Source of the DNA: Talinum fruticosum
Taxonomy: Eukaryota > Streptophyta > Magnoliopsida > Caryophyllales > Talinaceae
Assembly (NCBI GenBank): GCA_021018815.1
Contig: JAITYX010000009.1
Location: forward strand, 6,202,501-6,266,500
Direction of reading: 5' to 3'
Length of the DNA stretch: 64,000 nucleotides
Numbering within the stretch: the stretch's first letter is position 1; each line of letters opens with the position of its first letter. This document shows positions 1 to 11,721 of this stretch, piece after piece. Under the pieces are notes generated by a model. The model worked only from the letters and a program-made list of their open reading frames with translations, had not been told where the DNA came from and made no database searches. The position numbers and the translations under genes are program-made.

Positions 1-1228
1 GATGAAGGTGGGTTGGTAGTCGAAACAAGGCTAGACTTGTAGCTCAAGAATACAATCAAGAAGAAGGGATTGATTATGGGAAAACCTTCGCATCTGTTGC
101 CACAATTGAAGCCATTAGAATCTTGTTAGCATTTGTATCTAGCATGAATATCAAGTTATATCAAATGGATGTTAAGTGCGCTTTTCTTAATGGCTTTATC
201 GAAGAGGAAGTCTATGTTAAGCGGCCCCTGGACTTGAAAACTAAGAATTTCCAAATCATGTTTTCAAACTTCAAAAAGCTCTTTATGGTCTTAAACAAGC
301 TCCAAGAGCTTGGTATATAAGACTCGAGCAATTTCTTTGTTCAAAATGATTTTAGAAGAGGTTAGATTGACAAGACTCTCTTTATAAAAACCAAGGGGAA
401 GACTTCCTTATCGCTCGGATATATGTTGATGACAATTTTTGGAGCTACTAACGAAATTATGTGTCGAGATTTTTCTAAGTTAATCAAACAGGAATTTCAA
501 ATGAGTATGATGGGAGAACTCAATTTCTTCCTTGGTCTACAAATCAAGCAAGACAAATATGGAATCTATGTCCATCAATCAAAGTACAAGCAAGGAGCTG
601 CTGAAAAAATATAAACTTTAAGATGCAAAGCATGCAGCAACACTTATGAGCAGCGGCATAAAGCTGGACTCGGATGAAAAAGGTAAAGTAATAGATCACA
701 AGCTCTATCGAGGTATGATTGGATCTTTGCTATATCTTACTTCCAGTAGGCCAGATATAATGTTTAGTGTCTGTTTATGTGCAAGATTCCAAGCTAATCC
801 AAAAGAATCACATCTCACCTGCGGTGAAGAGAATATTCGAGATATCTTGCGAGGACTCAAAATTTAGGTCTATGGTACTCTAGAGACTCGGAACCGACCC
901 TCACTTGGATACTCGGATGCTGATTACCCTGGGTATAAAGTTGATAGAAAGAGCACCTCGGGAGCTTGCCAATTTCAGGGTCAATCCTTAATATCTTGAC
1001 ACTCAAAGAAGCAAAAGTCAATAGCTCTATCAACTGCCGAGGCTGAGTATATTGCGGTTGGAGCATGTTGTGCTCAGATTTTATGGATAAAGCAACACTT
1101 AAGAGATCTTGGACTTTCTTTCAAATCTGTTCCAATCAAGTGTGATAATCGAGTGCAATCAGCATCACCAAAAATCCAGTTCAAGCATCGAAACACGAAA
1201 CACATTGAGGTCGAGCACTTTATTTATA
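1..1228 (+). pseudogene. Ty1/copia pol remnant A (RT-RNase H)
   Basis: This is the 3' part of a copia polyprotein, entering from the left edge. In order it shows the RT_2-type reverse transcriptase core ([17 protein letters not shown] near 148-195), a YVDD box near 421-432 whose following isoleucine codons are damaged, SKYKQ and the LYRGMIGSLLYLTSSRPDI stretch (700-760), and RNase H with STAEAEYIAVGACCAQ near 1027-1075 and the IKCDN motif near 1135. Frameshifts and stops break it into several frames. It ends abruptly after the HIEV motif at about 1228; the last pol segment, 3' UTR and LTR are missing. It is closest to the pol copies at 17171-18640 and 40359-42044 in this window. It is not expected to be functional. 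Confidence 0.9.
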
Positions 1229-3560
1229 ATTGTGAATGTGCTTGTTAAACTTTTATAAGAGTATGTATGAATTATTTGGTTATGGAAGAATTGGAGGAAA
1301 GATATTGAGGATGATTGAAGTATGAGTCTGTATACATTATTGTGAGTTGATTTTAAGGATGTGTAATCGGAGATTGATGGAAGATTGAACTTATTTCCAT
1401 ATGTGTGCAAAAGTTGAGCAAATTAATGTGATTGAATATTAGTTTAGTTAAGCAAGAGTGAATCAATTCAAAAGAGGAAATTTGATAGAGTATCTCGCAT
1501 ATTAATGTGCGTGAATTGAATGGAAATTGGGTATGCTAAATTTGAATTGAAAATATGAAATAAATGTAAATTAGCTGGTGAAGTGGAAGGTTTGTTGGAA
1601 TTAACCGATGTCTTATTGAAATAGGTTGGGATGAGGTGAAAAATAAGGCCAGGATTGCTAGATTATAATAAAACATGAATGACTAAGTGAGGAATGATCT
1701 TAAAGAAGGTTTGGGAATATTATTGAAAGAGAGATTATGATTGAAAAGAAATTCGGAATGTTGAATCGAGTTGAGAAGGGAGGAAGAATAGATCTTTATA
1801 AAATTGTGAGAGACTTGAACTTAAATGAACTTTGAGCGACAAGTGAGGAATTAAAAGAAACCGAATGTAAAAGTTTACAAAAGAAAGAAAAGAAAAGTAG
1901 TATGACAATCTGAATAGCAACCTAACTTATCGAATCAAATTACTTTATGAAAACAGAAAAGCAACGGAAATGACATGTTCGAAGAAAAGAATGAAAAACG
2001 ATATTTAAAGGAAAACAAACAACTACCTTAGGTACGCTATCGTCATGCACTTTTCAAAATATTTAAATGTTAACATGTCGAAATATTATTGAGTTTCACT
2101 ATTCTCGTCTACGACACACTAAATCATTAACCGATTATTGGAAGTACTCATAGAGGAATTAATCGTATGGAGCCATCTCCCTATAATCGGGATTTTTATA
2201 ACTAAATTGCTTAACCGGAGCCTTAGCTATAAATATATGTGTCGTGATAAAAAATCGAAAAGTTCATGAGCACAGGTAAATGAGAATATTGATGAGATTA
2301 TAACTTGGGTTATATACTAGTTTGAAACTTGGTTTTTGTGCTTGTAAATATACTCCGCGTGTGACCGTTGAGTTGTGTACTCCGAGCGTATGGCTCGTTG
2401 AGTTTTATTGTGGATTTTATGCAGGTTTTTAAGGCTTTTAGCCTAATGGTTAGGCCATATTTCAAATGAAACTCTGCCAAAATTTTTAGAAAATGGGAAA
2501 ACCAAACCGACATCTTGAGCAGAAAGAATATTTGGTTTATCCGGGCATACTTGATGAAACGAGTGGTACAATTAAGGTTAGGCTACATTAAGCACAGACT
2601 AGAGGTGATAGAAGTAAAAGATCAAACTCGAGTTGTATTAAAAGAATGGAGAATTAAACTCATCAATGGTTATATACAAACCTGAACAATATCATCAACG
2701 ACTTATTTCTGGAAAATGTATGAATATCGAGATCAAAAGAAAACAATATGGAAAGGTATGAATATTTGTGTTAGCAATAGAAATCGAATTGAAATTGTGC
2801 TGCGAAACAATCAAGCATCCGTGGTGTTCGGCAGGCTGAGGTACGTTATTGCCTTTACGTTTGTACTAAAAGTAAAAGTTTTACATATTAATAGTTGGTG
2901 CTACAATTTATTACATTTATAAATAAGTTTTCACAATTTATCATGATTTGGCAATGCAAAGGACCCATTAATCGTTATGACGATCCATGAATGAATGTGA
3001 TTGTAATCGTAATTGTAATTGTAAATGGTTGATCCGGGGACTCCTGGACAATATTGCTCGCTAGCGAGCATTTAATCGTTAATCGTTCAATTGTTCACGT
3101 GAATCGTCTTATCGTTCAAATGTCCACAGAATCGCTTAATCGTTCAATTGTTCACGGAATCGTTAATCGTTTAACCGTTTAATCATTCAATTGTTCACAG
3201 CCGATCGCCTTATGGTTCAATGAAGCTAGGAGTCGGATTCCCATGGTTGATCGTTTCACGATGACGGGTCCTAAGTTTGGCTAAATCAGTAAAGCAAATC
3301 GACAATTGACAAGTTTGCAAACTGTTTATTCAAGAAAAATGATTTCGGATATGAATGATTTAAGAGCACTTAAATTATATTTTATTTTATAACAATAACG
3401 TACTCGAGCTTCTAGCTCACACGTCTATTGTTTTATGTTTTAAAATTTTTAGGAGCTCGAGTGTAGAGGCGGACTATTCACAATCACACCTAAAGTTTAA
3501 AGAGGAAGAAAAAGATAAAGCTGGTCAGGAGAAGTGATGTTCGGCTGTTCGTCTTGACCC
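1229..3560. other. Unassigned AT-rich stretch, possibly an old LTR
   Basis: No convincing coding region is present in 2.3 kb. There is a TATA-like CTATAAATATATG near 2228. Near 3400-3475 a pattern resembling chromovirus LTR ends is seen: an 'agctTctAGCTCACac' stretch, then T-rich DNA, then AGGAGCTCGAGTGTAGAGG. A degenerate short repeat lies at 3060-3215. It could be the LTR of a Ty3/gypsy element, but I see no matching second LTR, primer site or target duplication, so this is inference only. Confidence 0.3.
3060..3215. repeat. Degenerate short tandem repeat (AATCGTTCAATTGTTCACG)
   Basis: A motif close to AATCGTTCAATTGTTCAC recurs about five times with variable spacing (near 3075, 3110, 3138, 3160 and 3185), with some units shortened to AATCGTT. 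It has no coding potential. It lies inside the unassigned LTR-like block. Confidence 0.6.
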
Positions 3561-4174
3561 CATACATGTTAGTCCCTTCTTTGGTCTCTTGGCTCACAAT
3601 CACACCTATTGTTTTATGTTTCACCTCTTTATTCCATTAAAAAATAGTGAAGCCGATTTAGTGCGTGATGTGAAAGTGTACCATGCTCCCTTGATTTAAA
3701 CTTACACCACTAACTCTACCCACTTGCTTTGTACTTCATTTTTCCTTCATTTGGGAAACAAGTCTTATGTAGGAGTAACTATTTCCTCAAATGGTAACAC
3801 CCCGTAGCGCATGCCTCAAAGGGTTCTAGTCATTCCCGATTTTATTCTTCTTTTTTTTTCTTTTTTTCCAAAGCAAAATAGAACATAAGTTTATTTTGTA
3901 CAAAGACAAGTGAGTGAATCAATCAATGATAGTTTCAAATCTAAGAGCAAATGGCTTTTGTACAAGTAGGTGCGGATGTTATAAATTCTCATGGTATGCC
4001 AAGATTAGCAAAAAATGATGTTAGAATTGTCATACTAAGAGGTGAGTGTGGTCATGTATATTTCCTTTTTACAATCTAATAACCATTAAGAAATCAATAA
4101 GAATATGTATAATATTGTCCAAAATAAATAAAAAAATCTTTTTGGATTTTTGATCAATTTTTCAAAAAGAAAGA
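3561..4174. other. No gene seen; flank of gypsy remnant G
   Basis: AT-rich sequence with poly-T tracts and no recognisable domain on either strand. By position on the minus strand it follows the polypurine-like tract of element G, so part of it may be what is left of the 3' LTR of G, but I have no second copy to confirm this. Confidence 0.25.
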
Positions 4175-4245
4175 TTTCCCCACCCCCACACATAAACTTG
4201 ACAATGTCCTCATTGAAAGTATGAAAATCTCAAAGAAAAACAAAA
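4175..4245 (-). other. Polypurine-tract region of gypsy remnant G
   Basis: On the minus strand the sequence reads ATGAGGACATTGTC, then GTGTGGGGGTGGGG. The same kind of block (AGGACAATGCAAGAG followed by a G-rich tract) lies before the 3' LTR in gypsy element H of this window, and it is typical of Athila-type elements. It would prime plus-strand DNA synthesis in an active element. Confidence 0.5.
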
Positions 4246-6114
4246 CTAAAATGAAAACAAATATTTACAAAAAGAACTCAAAAACAAATAAGGAAAATGA
4301 CATAACTCAATTATAAAAGAATAAGAGAGTAAACCATCAAATATGAACAAAAAGTAAGATAGAAAAGAAGGGAAAGAAATTTCCATCAAACAAGTCGATG
4401 TTGGATGCACTCGAACTATCTCCTCGAGCACATTACTTACTCGCTCATTTTCCGGCTCACGGAGTATCAAACATTCCACATCTTTTGTGCTTGTTAGTTC
4501 TAAAAGCTGTTTCAGTCTTTGGCCATCTACTTTGAACATAACACCATTTTTGGGATCCTGTATTTCGACTATACTATAGGGAAAAACATGAGTAACAATA
4601 AACAGACCCGTCTAACGAGACCTTAGTTTCCCTAGCAAAAGATGGAGCCTAGAGTCATCTAAGAGCACTTTCATGCCTGGAGCAAACTCTTTCCTAAGAA
4701 TATTTTTGTCATTGTATAACTTGGCTCTCTCCTTGTAAGATCTAATAGTCTCATATGCCTAAGTCCTAATCTCTTCTAGCTCACTTAGTAGTAATTTCCC
4801 TTCCTCACCGACCTCAGTCAAGTCATATTTAAGCATTTTGATGGCCCAACAAGCTTTATGTTCAATCTTGACAGGAAGATGACATGAATTACCATAGACA
4901 ACCTTATAAGGTGGCATACCTAAAGGAGTCTTAAAAGTCGTCTTATATGCCCATAAGGCATCTACAAGCTTGTCGGCCCAATCCTTTCAATTTTTATCCG
5001 CAGTCTTTTCAAGGATTCTCTTAATCTGCCTATTGGACACATTTACCCGACCACCGATTTTGGGATGATAAGATGTGGCAACTCTATGGATAACATAATA
5101 CCATCTCACCAAAGGCATCAAAACTCCTACCAGTAAAATAAGTACCTTGGTCACTAATGATAGCTCGAGACATGCCAAATCTATCAAAGATGTTATCTCT
5201 AAGGAATTTCACAACCACTTTAGCCTTAGTGGTCTTATTAGGTATGGCCTCTATCTACTTAGAAATATAGTCAACTGCCAGACAAAATATACTCATTCCT
5301 AATAGAACTTAGAAATGGTCCCATAAAATCTATACTCCAAACATCAAAAACTTCTACCACAATAATTGGGTTAAGTGACATCATATCTCTCTTGGTAATC
5401 CTACCCAATTGTTGGCACCTAGGACAAGACATACAATATGCATGAGCATCCTTAAATAATGTAGGCTAATAAAACCCACACTCGAAGGAATTTGGCTGTT
5501 GTTTTGTTTCTACTAAAGTGTCCCCACATGCTAAGTCATGACAGAAAAAAGGACACTCCTCATCACATGGTCTTGTATACATCTTCTACACAATTGGTCA
5601 GAATAATATTTAAACAAATAAGGATCATCCCGGATAAAATTTCATAAGGGAAAAGAATCGACTCTTATCATCTTTAGTTTAATCCTTAGGTATCCTCCTA
5701 GATACTAAATAATTAACAATATCAGCATACCAATGGTCAACGCGATGGACTACAAGTAACTACTTATCATGAAGGCATTAGAAATGTCAAACTTTTTATC
5801 ACTAACAATTCGAGACAAGTGATCAGCAATAAGGTTCTCGGAACCGTTTCTGTCTTTAATGTCACAATCAAACTCTTACAAGAGTAGATCTTTGTTTAGC
5901 ATCCTTCTTTGAAATAAGTTTCTTTATGGAAAAATGATCGGTGAAACACCAACATGTGATCCAATCAAATAAGGTCTAAACTTTTCAAAAGCAAATATCG
6001 AGCCAAAAATCTTTTTTAATGTCACTATAATTCAGTTGCACATAATTTAGTGTGTGGCTAGTATAATAAATCACATTAAGTTTCTTATTACCATTTTGTA
6101 CTTGTAGGAACCAT
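4246..6114 (-). pseudogene. Ty3/gypsy (Athila/Tat-type) RNase H-integrase remnant G
   Basis: Read on the minus strand from 6114 down, the fragment starts inside RNase H (YYTSHTLN, LNYSD, then IKDRNGSENLIADHLSR near 5830). It continues through the spacer to the integrase core (SKWIEAIPNKTTKA near 5245, FGMSRAIISDQGTYF near 5165, HRVATSYHPKIGGRVNVSNR near 5075). It ends with the C-terminal region (KACWAIKMLKYDLTE near 4855; RSRWTGLFIVTHVFPYS near 4600; FKVDGQRLK at 4539). Many frameshifts and stops occur. Gag, protease and the RT fingers/palm are absent because the copy is cut at 6115 by LTR I. It is non-functional and the oldest layer of the left nest. Confidence 0.88.
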
Positions 6115-7425
6115 TGTTGGCGCCCGAGGGCCCCGGACCGAGCTTCCCAACTTGTGGGTCGAGTCTCTCTCTTGTTTAAAGATTGATTTTGAAGATGGTT
6201 TTGAAAGTCGGTTTTGGAATGTGGAGATGAACCTTTTATTAAGATTTCTAAATTTTTATCAAATCAAGTTAAAATAAATTAAATCAGATTTGATTAGTGT
6301 TTTATTAATTATTTCAATTTTAAATTATTTTCAGAACTCCCGGGATATTGTTTCCTAATTAAAGGACAATTAAAATTAGAAACTATGGTGTCTGCCGTGA
6401 GGCTTCAAGTACGAGACAGTGTGAAAACACGAGTCCGGACCCAAGCCTTAGGCGCCGACAACCTAGTGTAGGAGACAGCCTGCACTCGGCGAGTTGCTGG
6501 TGCCGGCCATAGGCCCGGGCTAACACGGTTAGCCTCGGCCTCTAGCCTGGCAGCAGATCCAAGTCCTTTTTTTTTCCCTACAATCGAGAAAATAACCGAG
6601 ATGCAAATTTAATAGGAATAAAGCATAAGAAGGGAAGTCACCGATCAGTTTTTAGATGAAAAACTAATAAAAACAAAGACTTGCCCTTTCAATCTTAGTA
6701 TGGGAAAACTAAGACTAAAAGAGGGTAAAATTGACTCCATCGGTCTTTGAACCGAGAATCAAATTTGGGGGCGAGGGTACGAAAAGTAGGGAAAACCCTT
6801 CCATTCCGCCCGTCCAAAGATAACCATTACTAATTTGAGTATTAAATCTAAATAACTCTCTACACACAAACATACAACATGCTAAAATGATAAATAAAAG
6901 CCACCAAGCCAAATCAAAGGAAAAGTAATAAAGAAAGTGATAAGAAAGGCGATAAAGAAAGCAAAAAAAGAAAAGAAAAGCGAAAGATTGAAAGATTACA
7001 TCGGGTAGGGTGGAATTAAAAGAACGATTACATCTCTTTAATCCACAATACGGAAAGCGGTAAAAACATATAAATAAAATAAACCATTTGAAGGTTGAAC
7101 GATTGCCCATAGGTTGTTCCACCTTGCTAATCTGGATCTCTACTTTGGGTGTCCTAATGCGATGGCAACAAATCAAAGAAAAGCAAGCATGTTTTGTGAA
7201 CGACGTATGTAGGTAATAGGAAGGATAAGTTGAATAAGTGCCGCCCAAAGATTAGAATAACCAAATATTCTTTAACTCGTTGCACAAATTCAACGGTGAT
7301 AAGTAGAGAAAATATGAATGGTTAATAGTAGTTTCGCAAAGTAACGTTTAGGTATGAGTGCTTAAGTTAGCTTTCGCAGACATTACGTTAAGAGAAAGCC
7401 ATATGGGAATCGGAGCCAAGGCTCT

Positions 7426-7435
7426 CTATTTATAG
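7426..7435 (-). promoter_or_regulatory. LTR promoter TATA box (element I)
   Basis: CTATAAATAG on the minus strand, set in CCCTATAAATAGAGAGCC, a strong plant TATA box lying in the middle of LTR I. It is followed downstream by a pyrimidine-richer leader, as expected for the U3/R border of an LTR. Confidence 0.6.
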
Positions 7436-7981
7436 GGAAGAACTTAGGTCACAAATGACCTAGGGTTTGCATGCGATCTGCCGTCTAAAACAGCAGAAAC
7501 AAAATCGGGCCAATAAATCAAGAGATTGAACCAGATAGAAAGGATAGAACCGGAAAGAACCCGGTTGGCGGGCGCCGCCACTCGAGCGCTCCTAGGGTTT
7601 CATGCCCTACTCGTGTTTCCAAAGGATTCTCCAAGCCAAAACGCAGCGTTTCACTTAAAACTCCGGGGTTGCAAGCGCCGGCCACGGTGTCGTTTTGAGG
7701 GGAAAAGCTCCTAGTCTCGTGTGGACTCTTTTGTAGAGCTTAAACGCAGCACTTTGATGCTCATGACCATGAAATGCAACACTTTAACGCCATCTTTAGG
7801 TCTTTAGCTCCTTGTCCGATTGGACAAAAGCAAAATGCGATATTCTAAACTTGGAATTTCCCGGCACATGGTACTCGGACTCCATTGTCTCTAAAGGTTT
7901 GGCCCAATTCTTGGATCGCCTAAAAGAAAGGGGGATTTATGGACCGACCCAAGGCAAACGGTTGTTTACTCAGTGCTGGGG

Positions 7982-7984
7982 GTT
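7982..7984. repeat. Target site duplication of CACTA-1, left (GTT)
   Basis: GTT directly precedes the CACTACTACGG terminus and matches GTT at 24727-24729 just after the other terminus. Three-base duplications are characteristic of CACTA transposons. Confidence 0.75.
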
Positions 7985-8240
7985 CACTACTACGGAAACC
8001 ATTTGTAACGATGGATCTTTAACAACGATTAAATGGACAAATCATCATGAAAATTGGATCGGTGGCATTTTTGTAAATAACCAGGCGTTACGAAGCACAT
8101 ATGACGATGGTTCTTACATTAGAACCATCATCATATGTTCTTGGTATTTTTTGGATGATGGTTAATTTCTTTGAACCGTCGTCTTATGCAACATATGACG
8201 ATGATTCACGTGAAAGAACCGTCATCCAATGACTTTCGTA
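7985..8240. repeat. CACTA-1 left terminal and subterminal repeats
   Basis: After the CACTA terminus, ACGATGGTT/AACCATC(A)TC motifs are repeated in both orientations. The clearest is a hairpin at 8099-8140: arms CGATGGTTCT and AGAACCATC separated by TACATT. A second, looser one is GACGATGATTCAC...GAAAGAACCGTCATCC near 8199-8232. Such arrays bind the element-encoded TnpA-type protein in En/Spm-like transposons (family knowledge). Confidence 0.75.
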
Positions 8241-9378
8241 ACAGCATCTAAAAACCCGAGAACATAATTTCCACGCCCACTTTATCTCGCTATCTACTCT
8301 TGGCCTTGGTGAAAGAACCTATTATCTCGCTGTTCTCCACCGTTCACTTTCATCCACAACTTAGATCTAGATCCGCTCGGAGTCACCGGTAAGTAATTAG
8401 GGCCGATGTTCCTCTTGTTGTTTAATTTTCATTTTCGCTCACCGATCATCTCTCCTCTTTCTTGTAGCTATTATAGTATTAGTTGTGTGTGTCACCGTTG
8501 TCGCCATTATTTTCTTCCATTGTCGTCGTTGGTTTCGTCGTTCATTGTTGTCGTTATTACGGTATGAATCTTTATCCTTTTCTTATTTTTCCGCTTTAAC
8601 ATTTGTTTAGTTTATTAATTTGAAAATTCGTGAGATGTTAGATATTTTGAGAAATGGATTTAGGATTTTAGGATTTAATTTATAAGGAAATAGAATGATA
8701 ATTAATGATGGTAAATTGAAAGAGTGCAACGAAATTTGTTTAGGGTTTTAGAGAAATAGAAAGATAATTTGGATAAAGGGCTTTATTGTTTTGTATATAA
8801 TTCGATTAATGGCATGCTTCATTAAATTATCGTATACATTTCATAAGCTTAGAGAACCCGTTCAAACATCTTTACATAATAAGGTATCCTAGGTCGTGGT
8901 CATGCATAAATGTGTGTATAGTATTTAGGATATTAGTTTGGTATGTATAGGTTTTTGAATTGTTCGTGTTGGAAAATTTGAGAATGATATGGTTGTGTGG
9001 CTATTATAATCTTATCATAAATTTTACAATACATCACGGTGCTCATTTTCCCTCTCGTTCTTCGGTGCAATTATGATGTTGATGGGTTTGATGTGAGTAT
9101 CTTTACTCGTTACCATACAATTAAGTAAGGATATACACATTAGCCAATTTGTTTTCATATGTTGTACTTGAAGAACTAAGGGGAAATGCTGCTAGAATTT
9201 TGTCAAATGTATGATAAGATTTTGCTACAAGGTCTAGGGTCATGTTATTCTTGAATGGGTTTAGGACCATCTATCCTTGTAGAAGGATCTTAGGCTCATA
9301 TCATATTATTTGTGCGTAATAAGTATGTATTTCTCGCACTATATGTGGTGAATTGCTTCTCGTGTTAATGGGTAAGGT
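8241..9378 (+). promoter_or_regulatory. CACTA-1 leader and presumed 5' intron
   Basis: No coding region. A pyrimidine-rich leader (8260-8390) ends in CACCG|GTAAGTAATT, a near-consensus plant splice donor at about 8389-8391. The following kilobase is AT-rich and intron-like, up to the transposase start. CACTA elements often carry a 5' UTR intron; here the acceptor is not clear. Confidence 0.4.
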
Positions 9379-9948
9379 ATGGATCAAGCGTGAGTTTATA
9401 GCGAAAGGAGGAGTGTAAAATATTATGATGGTGTTAACAACTTTCTAGAGATTGCCGTCGAACATGCCGCTAAATTCGGAGAACATTCCATATTCTATCC
9501 GTGTTTAAGGTGTTTCAATTCCTCAAGATTCCTCCCTAAGTTTGTAAAAGCTCACCTATATCAGCATGGGTTTGACACGACTTATAAGGTGTGGGTATGG
9601 CATGGGGAAGAGGAGTCTCGTGAATATACCGGTACGAGAGGAAGATGAAGGGTACGATGGAAATGAAGCCAGCATTAGTATGGAATTAGAAGATCGACCT
9701 GAAGATCCAGTTTGAAGAGTACAACATGATTTAGTTGATCAACCACACGTATTGGAGCAATTGTTAGCCGATTCGGAGAAGCCTCTTTACCCGGGGTATG
9801 AAAAATATACCTATTTATCAGCTGTGTTGAGGTCGATGAACTTGAAAATGGCTAACGGCAAGAGAGACAAAAGTTTCACGGAGCTTGCTGGGTGTGTTGA
9901 AAGATATACTCCTAGAAGGCAATGTCCTTCCCAATCGTATATATTAGA
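9379..9948 (+). pseudogene. CACTA-1 transposase (tnp2), N-terminal piece
   Basis: The start MDQ at 9379 matches the usual MDxxW opening of plant CACTA transposases, but codon 5 is TGA where Trp is expected. The transposase-associated domain follows: YDGVNNFLEIAVEHA, then IFYPCLRCFNSS (Cys pair), then HLYQHGFDTTYKVWVWHGE (9412-9612). After a frameshifted linker, the LLADSEKPLYPG...LKMANGKRDKSF region (9755-9880) and LEGNVLPNRIY (9920-9947) are clear. The frame then breaks off into copia LTR sequence. The next residues of the protein (the ..KKMLCPMG region) are found at 11722 and again at 19360, so this piece and those were once contiguous. Confidence 0.88.
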
Positions 9949-10157
9949 GCTCATATTTTATACTTTGAGAACCAAAGTGGTTTACTTTTGTATGTTATCC
10001 AAACGAGGTTATCTCATTTTTGAATTAGAAAAGTAATCGGCTTCAAGTTGTCAATCACCAGCAGACAAGGCTTTTCTACTTCGAACAAGGCCCGGACTCG
10101 TGTCGGGGTTGTGCATTTTTAAAGCTGGAAAACTTCAATGCTAAGCTCAATAGTGGT
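9949..10157 (+). mobile_element. Copia LTR fragment, left end of element X/B
   Basis: From TACTTTGAGAACCAAAGT (about 9960) to CTAAGCTCAATAGTGGT, the sequence matches the middle of the copia LTR (compare 12781-12965 and 20475-20675). Both LTR ends are missing: about 0.5 kb on the left is gone, and the right side jumps after 'AGTGGT' into gag-like GTCAACACATATGAA. It is the remnant of the 5' LTR of the copia element inserted between two halves of tnp2. Confidence 0.8.
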
Positions 10158-11070
10158 CAACACATATGAACACTCGCATGATGATGTTATCATGCATACT
10201 ATAAAAAAGCTTGCATTTCATGGTTTTGTCAGAGGGTTACCTAACCGTGCTTTTAAGAAAGATAAAATTTGTGAAGCATGCACAAAGGGAAACATGTCGG
10301 ATCATCTTTCAAATATCTGAAATTGTTTTCACATCCAAAGTGCTTGAAATGTTGCATATGGATTTGTGTGGTGAAATCCCTGTAAAGAGTCTCGGAGGTA
10401 AATCATATGTACTCGGTGATTGTTGATGACTACTCACGATTTACCCGGGTTTGTTTTATTAAGCACAAAAATGAAGCTTTCAAAGAGTTCAAGCAAGCTC
10501 TGCAAGAAAATTCAAGTAGAATCACGGACTTAGATCGGAAGAATTCGAACCGACCATGGAAGGGAATTAGATTACTCAAAATTTGCAGAGTTCTACGATA
10601 AGAATGGTATCTCCCACAACTTTTCAGCACCTGAAACTCCTTAACGAGAATGGGGTAATGGAGTGAAAGAACAGAACTCTTGAAGAAATTGGAAGGACAA
10701 TGATGATTGAACACGATTTGCCTTACTATTTCTAGGTCGAATAAGTCAACACAAAGAAACTACACTCCGAACAGCATGCCTCATCGGACCCATCTTGAAG
10801 AAAACTCCATAGGAGCTTTACAAGGGAAATAAAGAAACCCAAATTATCATATTTCAAACCCTTCGGATGTAAGTGCTATGTTCACAATAATAGTAAAGAT
10901 CATCCGACTATGTTTAATGCTCGGTCGGATGAAGGTATCTTTCTTGGTTATTCATCTCATAGTAAAGCGTATCGTATTTTCAATAAAAGAACAAATAAAG
11001 TGGAAGAAAGCATCCACATTGTTTTTGATGAGATTGATCAGGGAAAACCAAGTGAGTCAACATTCTCGGA
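10158..11070 (+). pseudogene. Copia pol fragment B (pre-integrase and integrase)
   Basis: About 20 bases of gag are followed by the GAG-pre-integrase Zn-binding part (MHTIKKLAFHGFVRGLPN, then ICEACTKGN near 10280). The integrase core follows: LEMLHMDLCGE with the first catalytic Asp near 10360, DDYSRFTRVCFIKHKNEAFK, a shifted RPWKG region where RTDHGREF is expected, and later FGCKCYVHN and GIFLGYSSHSKAYRIFNKRT (10935-10995). Several single-base indels disrupt the frame. The copy is an internally deleted partner of the longer one at 15975-16850. Confidence 0.85.
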
Positions 11071-11721
11071 TCCGAACCGATAAGCTCGGACGGCAGTCCG
11101 AGTGTGTCGACGACCCTGCGGATGTTGGACGGTTCGCAGAAATCAAGCCGGAGGAAGCACTCCCCTCCTTGACGTTTTAAGAGGATGAACCTCTAGACGA
11201 CCTCGTTCGGGTCAGCCCACTCGGAGCTGAGCCACTCCAAGAAATACCAGATCTGCCGCCACCCGGATCTTCAACATCTTCACAAGCATACCAGCGCAGG
11301 CACACCGCACACTCACCCACCTCAACTTAGACCGCGCTGAATCCACCATCTTAATTTCTTTTTCTATTAATTTTTTTGTTTGTGCGGACATCAAGTTATA
11401 TCGAGGTTGATACATTCTTCCCTATTTTTTTGTTTTTGCTGAAAGGCAAGGGGAAGAATACTAGAAAATTTGTTATCCGGTTTAGGGGAGTTTTTCTAAC
11501 CCTCTTTCATGTACTTTCTGTGTTTTCTTTTTTTGTATATATATATGAATGAAGTTCTTAGTTTCGAGCATACTGATTTCGAGTTTGAATTTCTTATTTA
11601 AGTTTTGCTCTTATATATCAGCTCGTTGCTCTATCTTACTTGATATCATTACTCACAACTTTTCACCATATGAGTTACTCTACTAAGTGAGATACTCTAC
11701 TAAGTGAGAATGAAAACACAT
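11071..11721 (+). pseudogene. Copia aORF C-terminal tail and 3' untranslated region (B)
   Basis: At about 11070 pol is joined to the tail of the additional ORF seen in full at 42712-44272. The tail shows the conserved EDEPLDDLV and LPPPGSSTSSQAYQ motifs (11185-11300). Downstream lie the GAAAGGCAAGGGGAAGAATA block near 11440 and the 3' UTR, ending at GAATGAAAACACA (11710-11720). The polypurine tract and 3' LTR that should follow are absent; the sequence passes directly into transposase tnp2-middle at 11722. Confidence 0.75.

Larger units (their letters stand above)
6115..7984 (-). mobile_element. Gypsy LTR (element I), downstream part, split by CACTA-1
   Basis: On the minus strand an LTR starts TGTAGACACC at 24876, is interrupted by CACTA-1, resumes at 7984 and ends GGCGCCAACA at 6115 (TG...CA ends, about 2.0 kb without the insertion). 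Support: a polypurine tract AAAGTGGGGG directly precedes the start (24877-24893), and a TATA box lies at 7435-7426. It abuts element G without a visible target duplication. A 177-codon minus-strand frame inside (7248-6715) shows no domain. It is probably the 3' LTR of a Tat/Ogre-like element; the family is an inference. Confidence 0.6.

Noticed and set aside
6715..7248. 177-codon minus-strand ORF as a gene
   Set aside because: It lies inside LTR I downstream of its TATA box, shows no domain, has many hydrophobic low-complexity stretches and has no separate promoter or homologue that I recognise.
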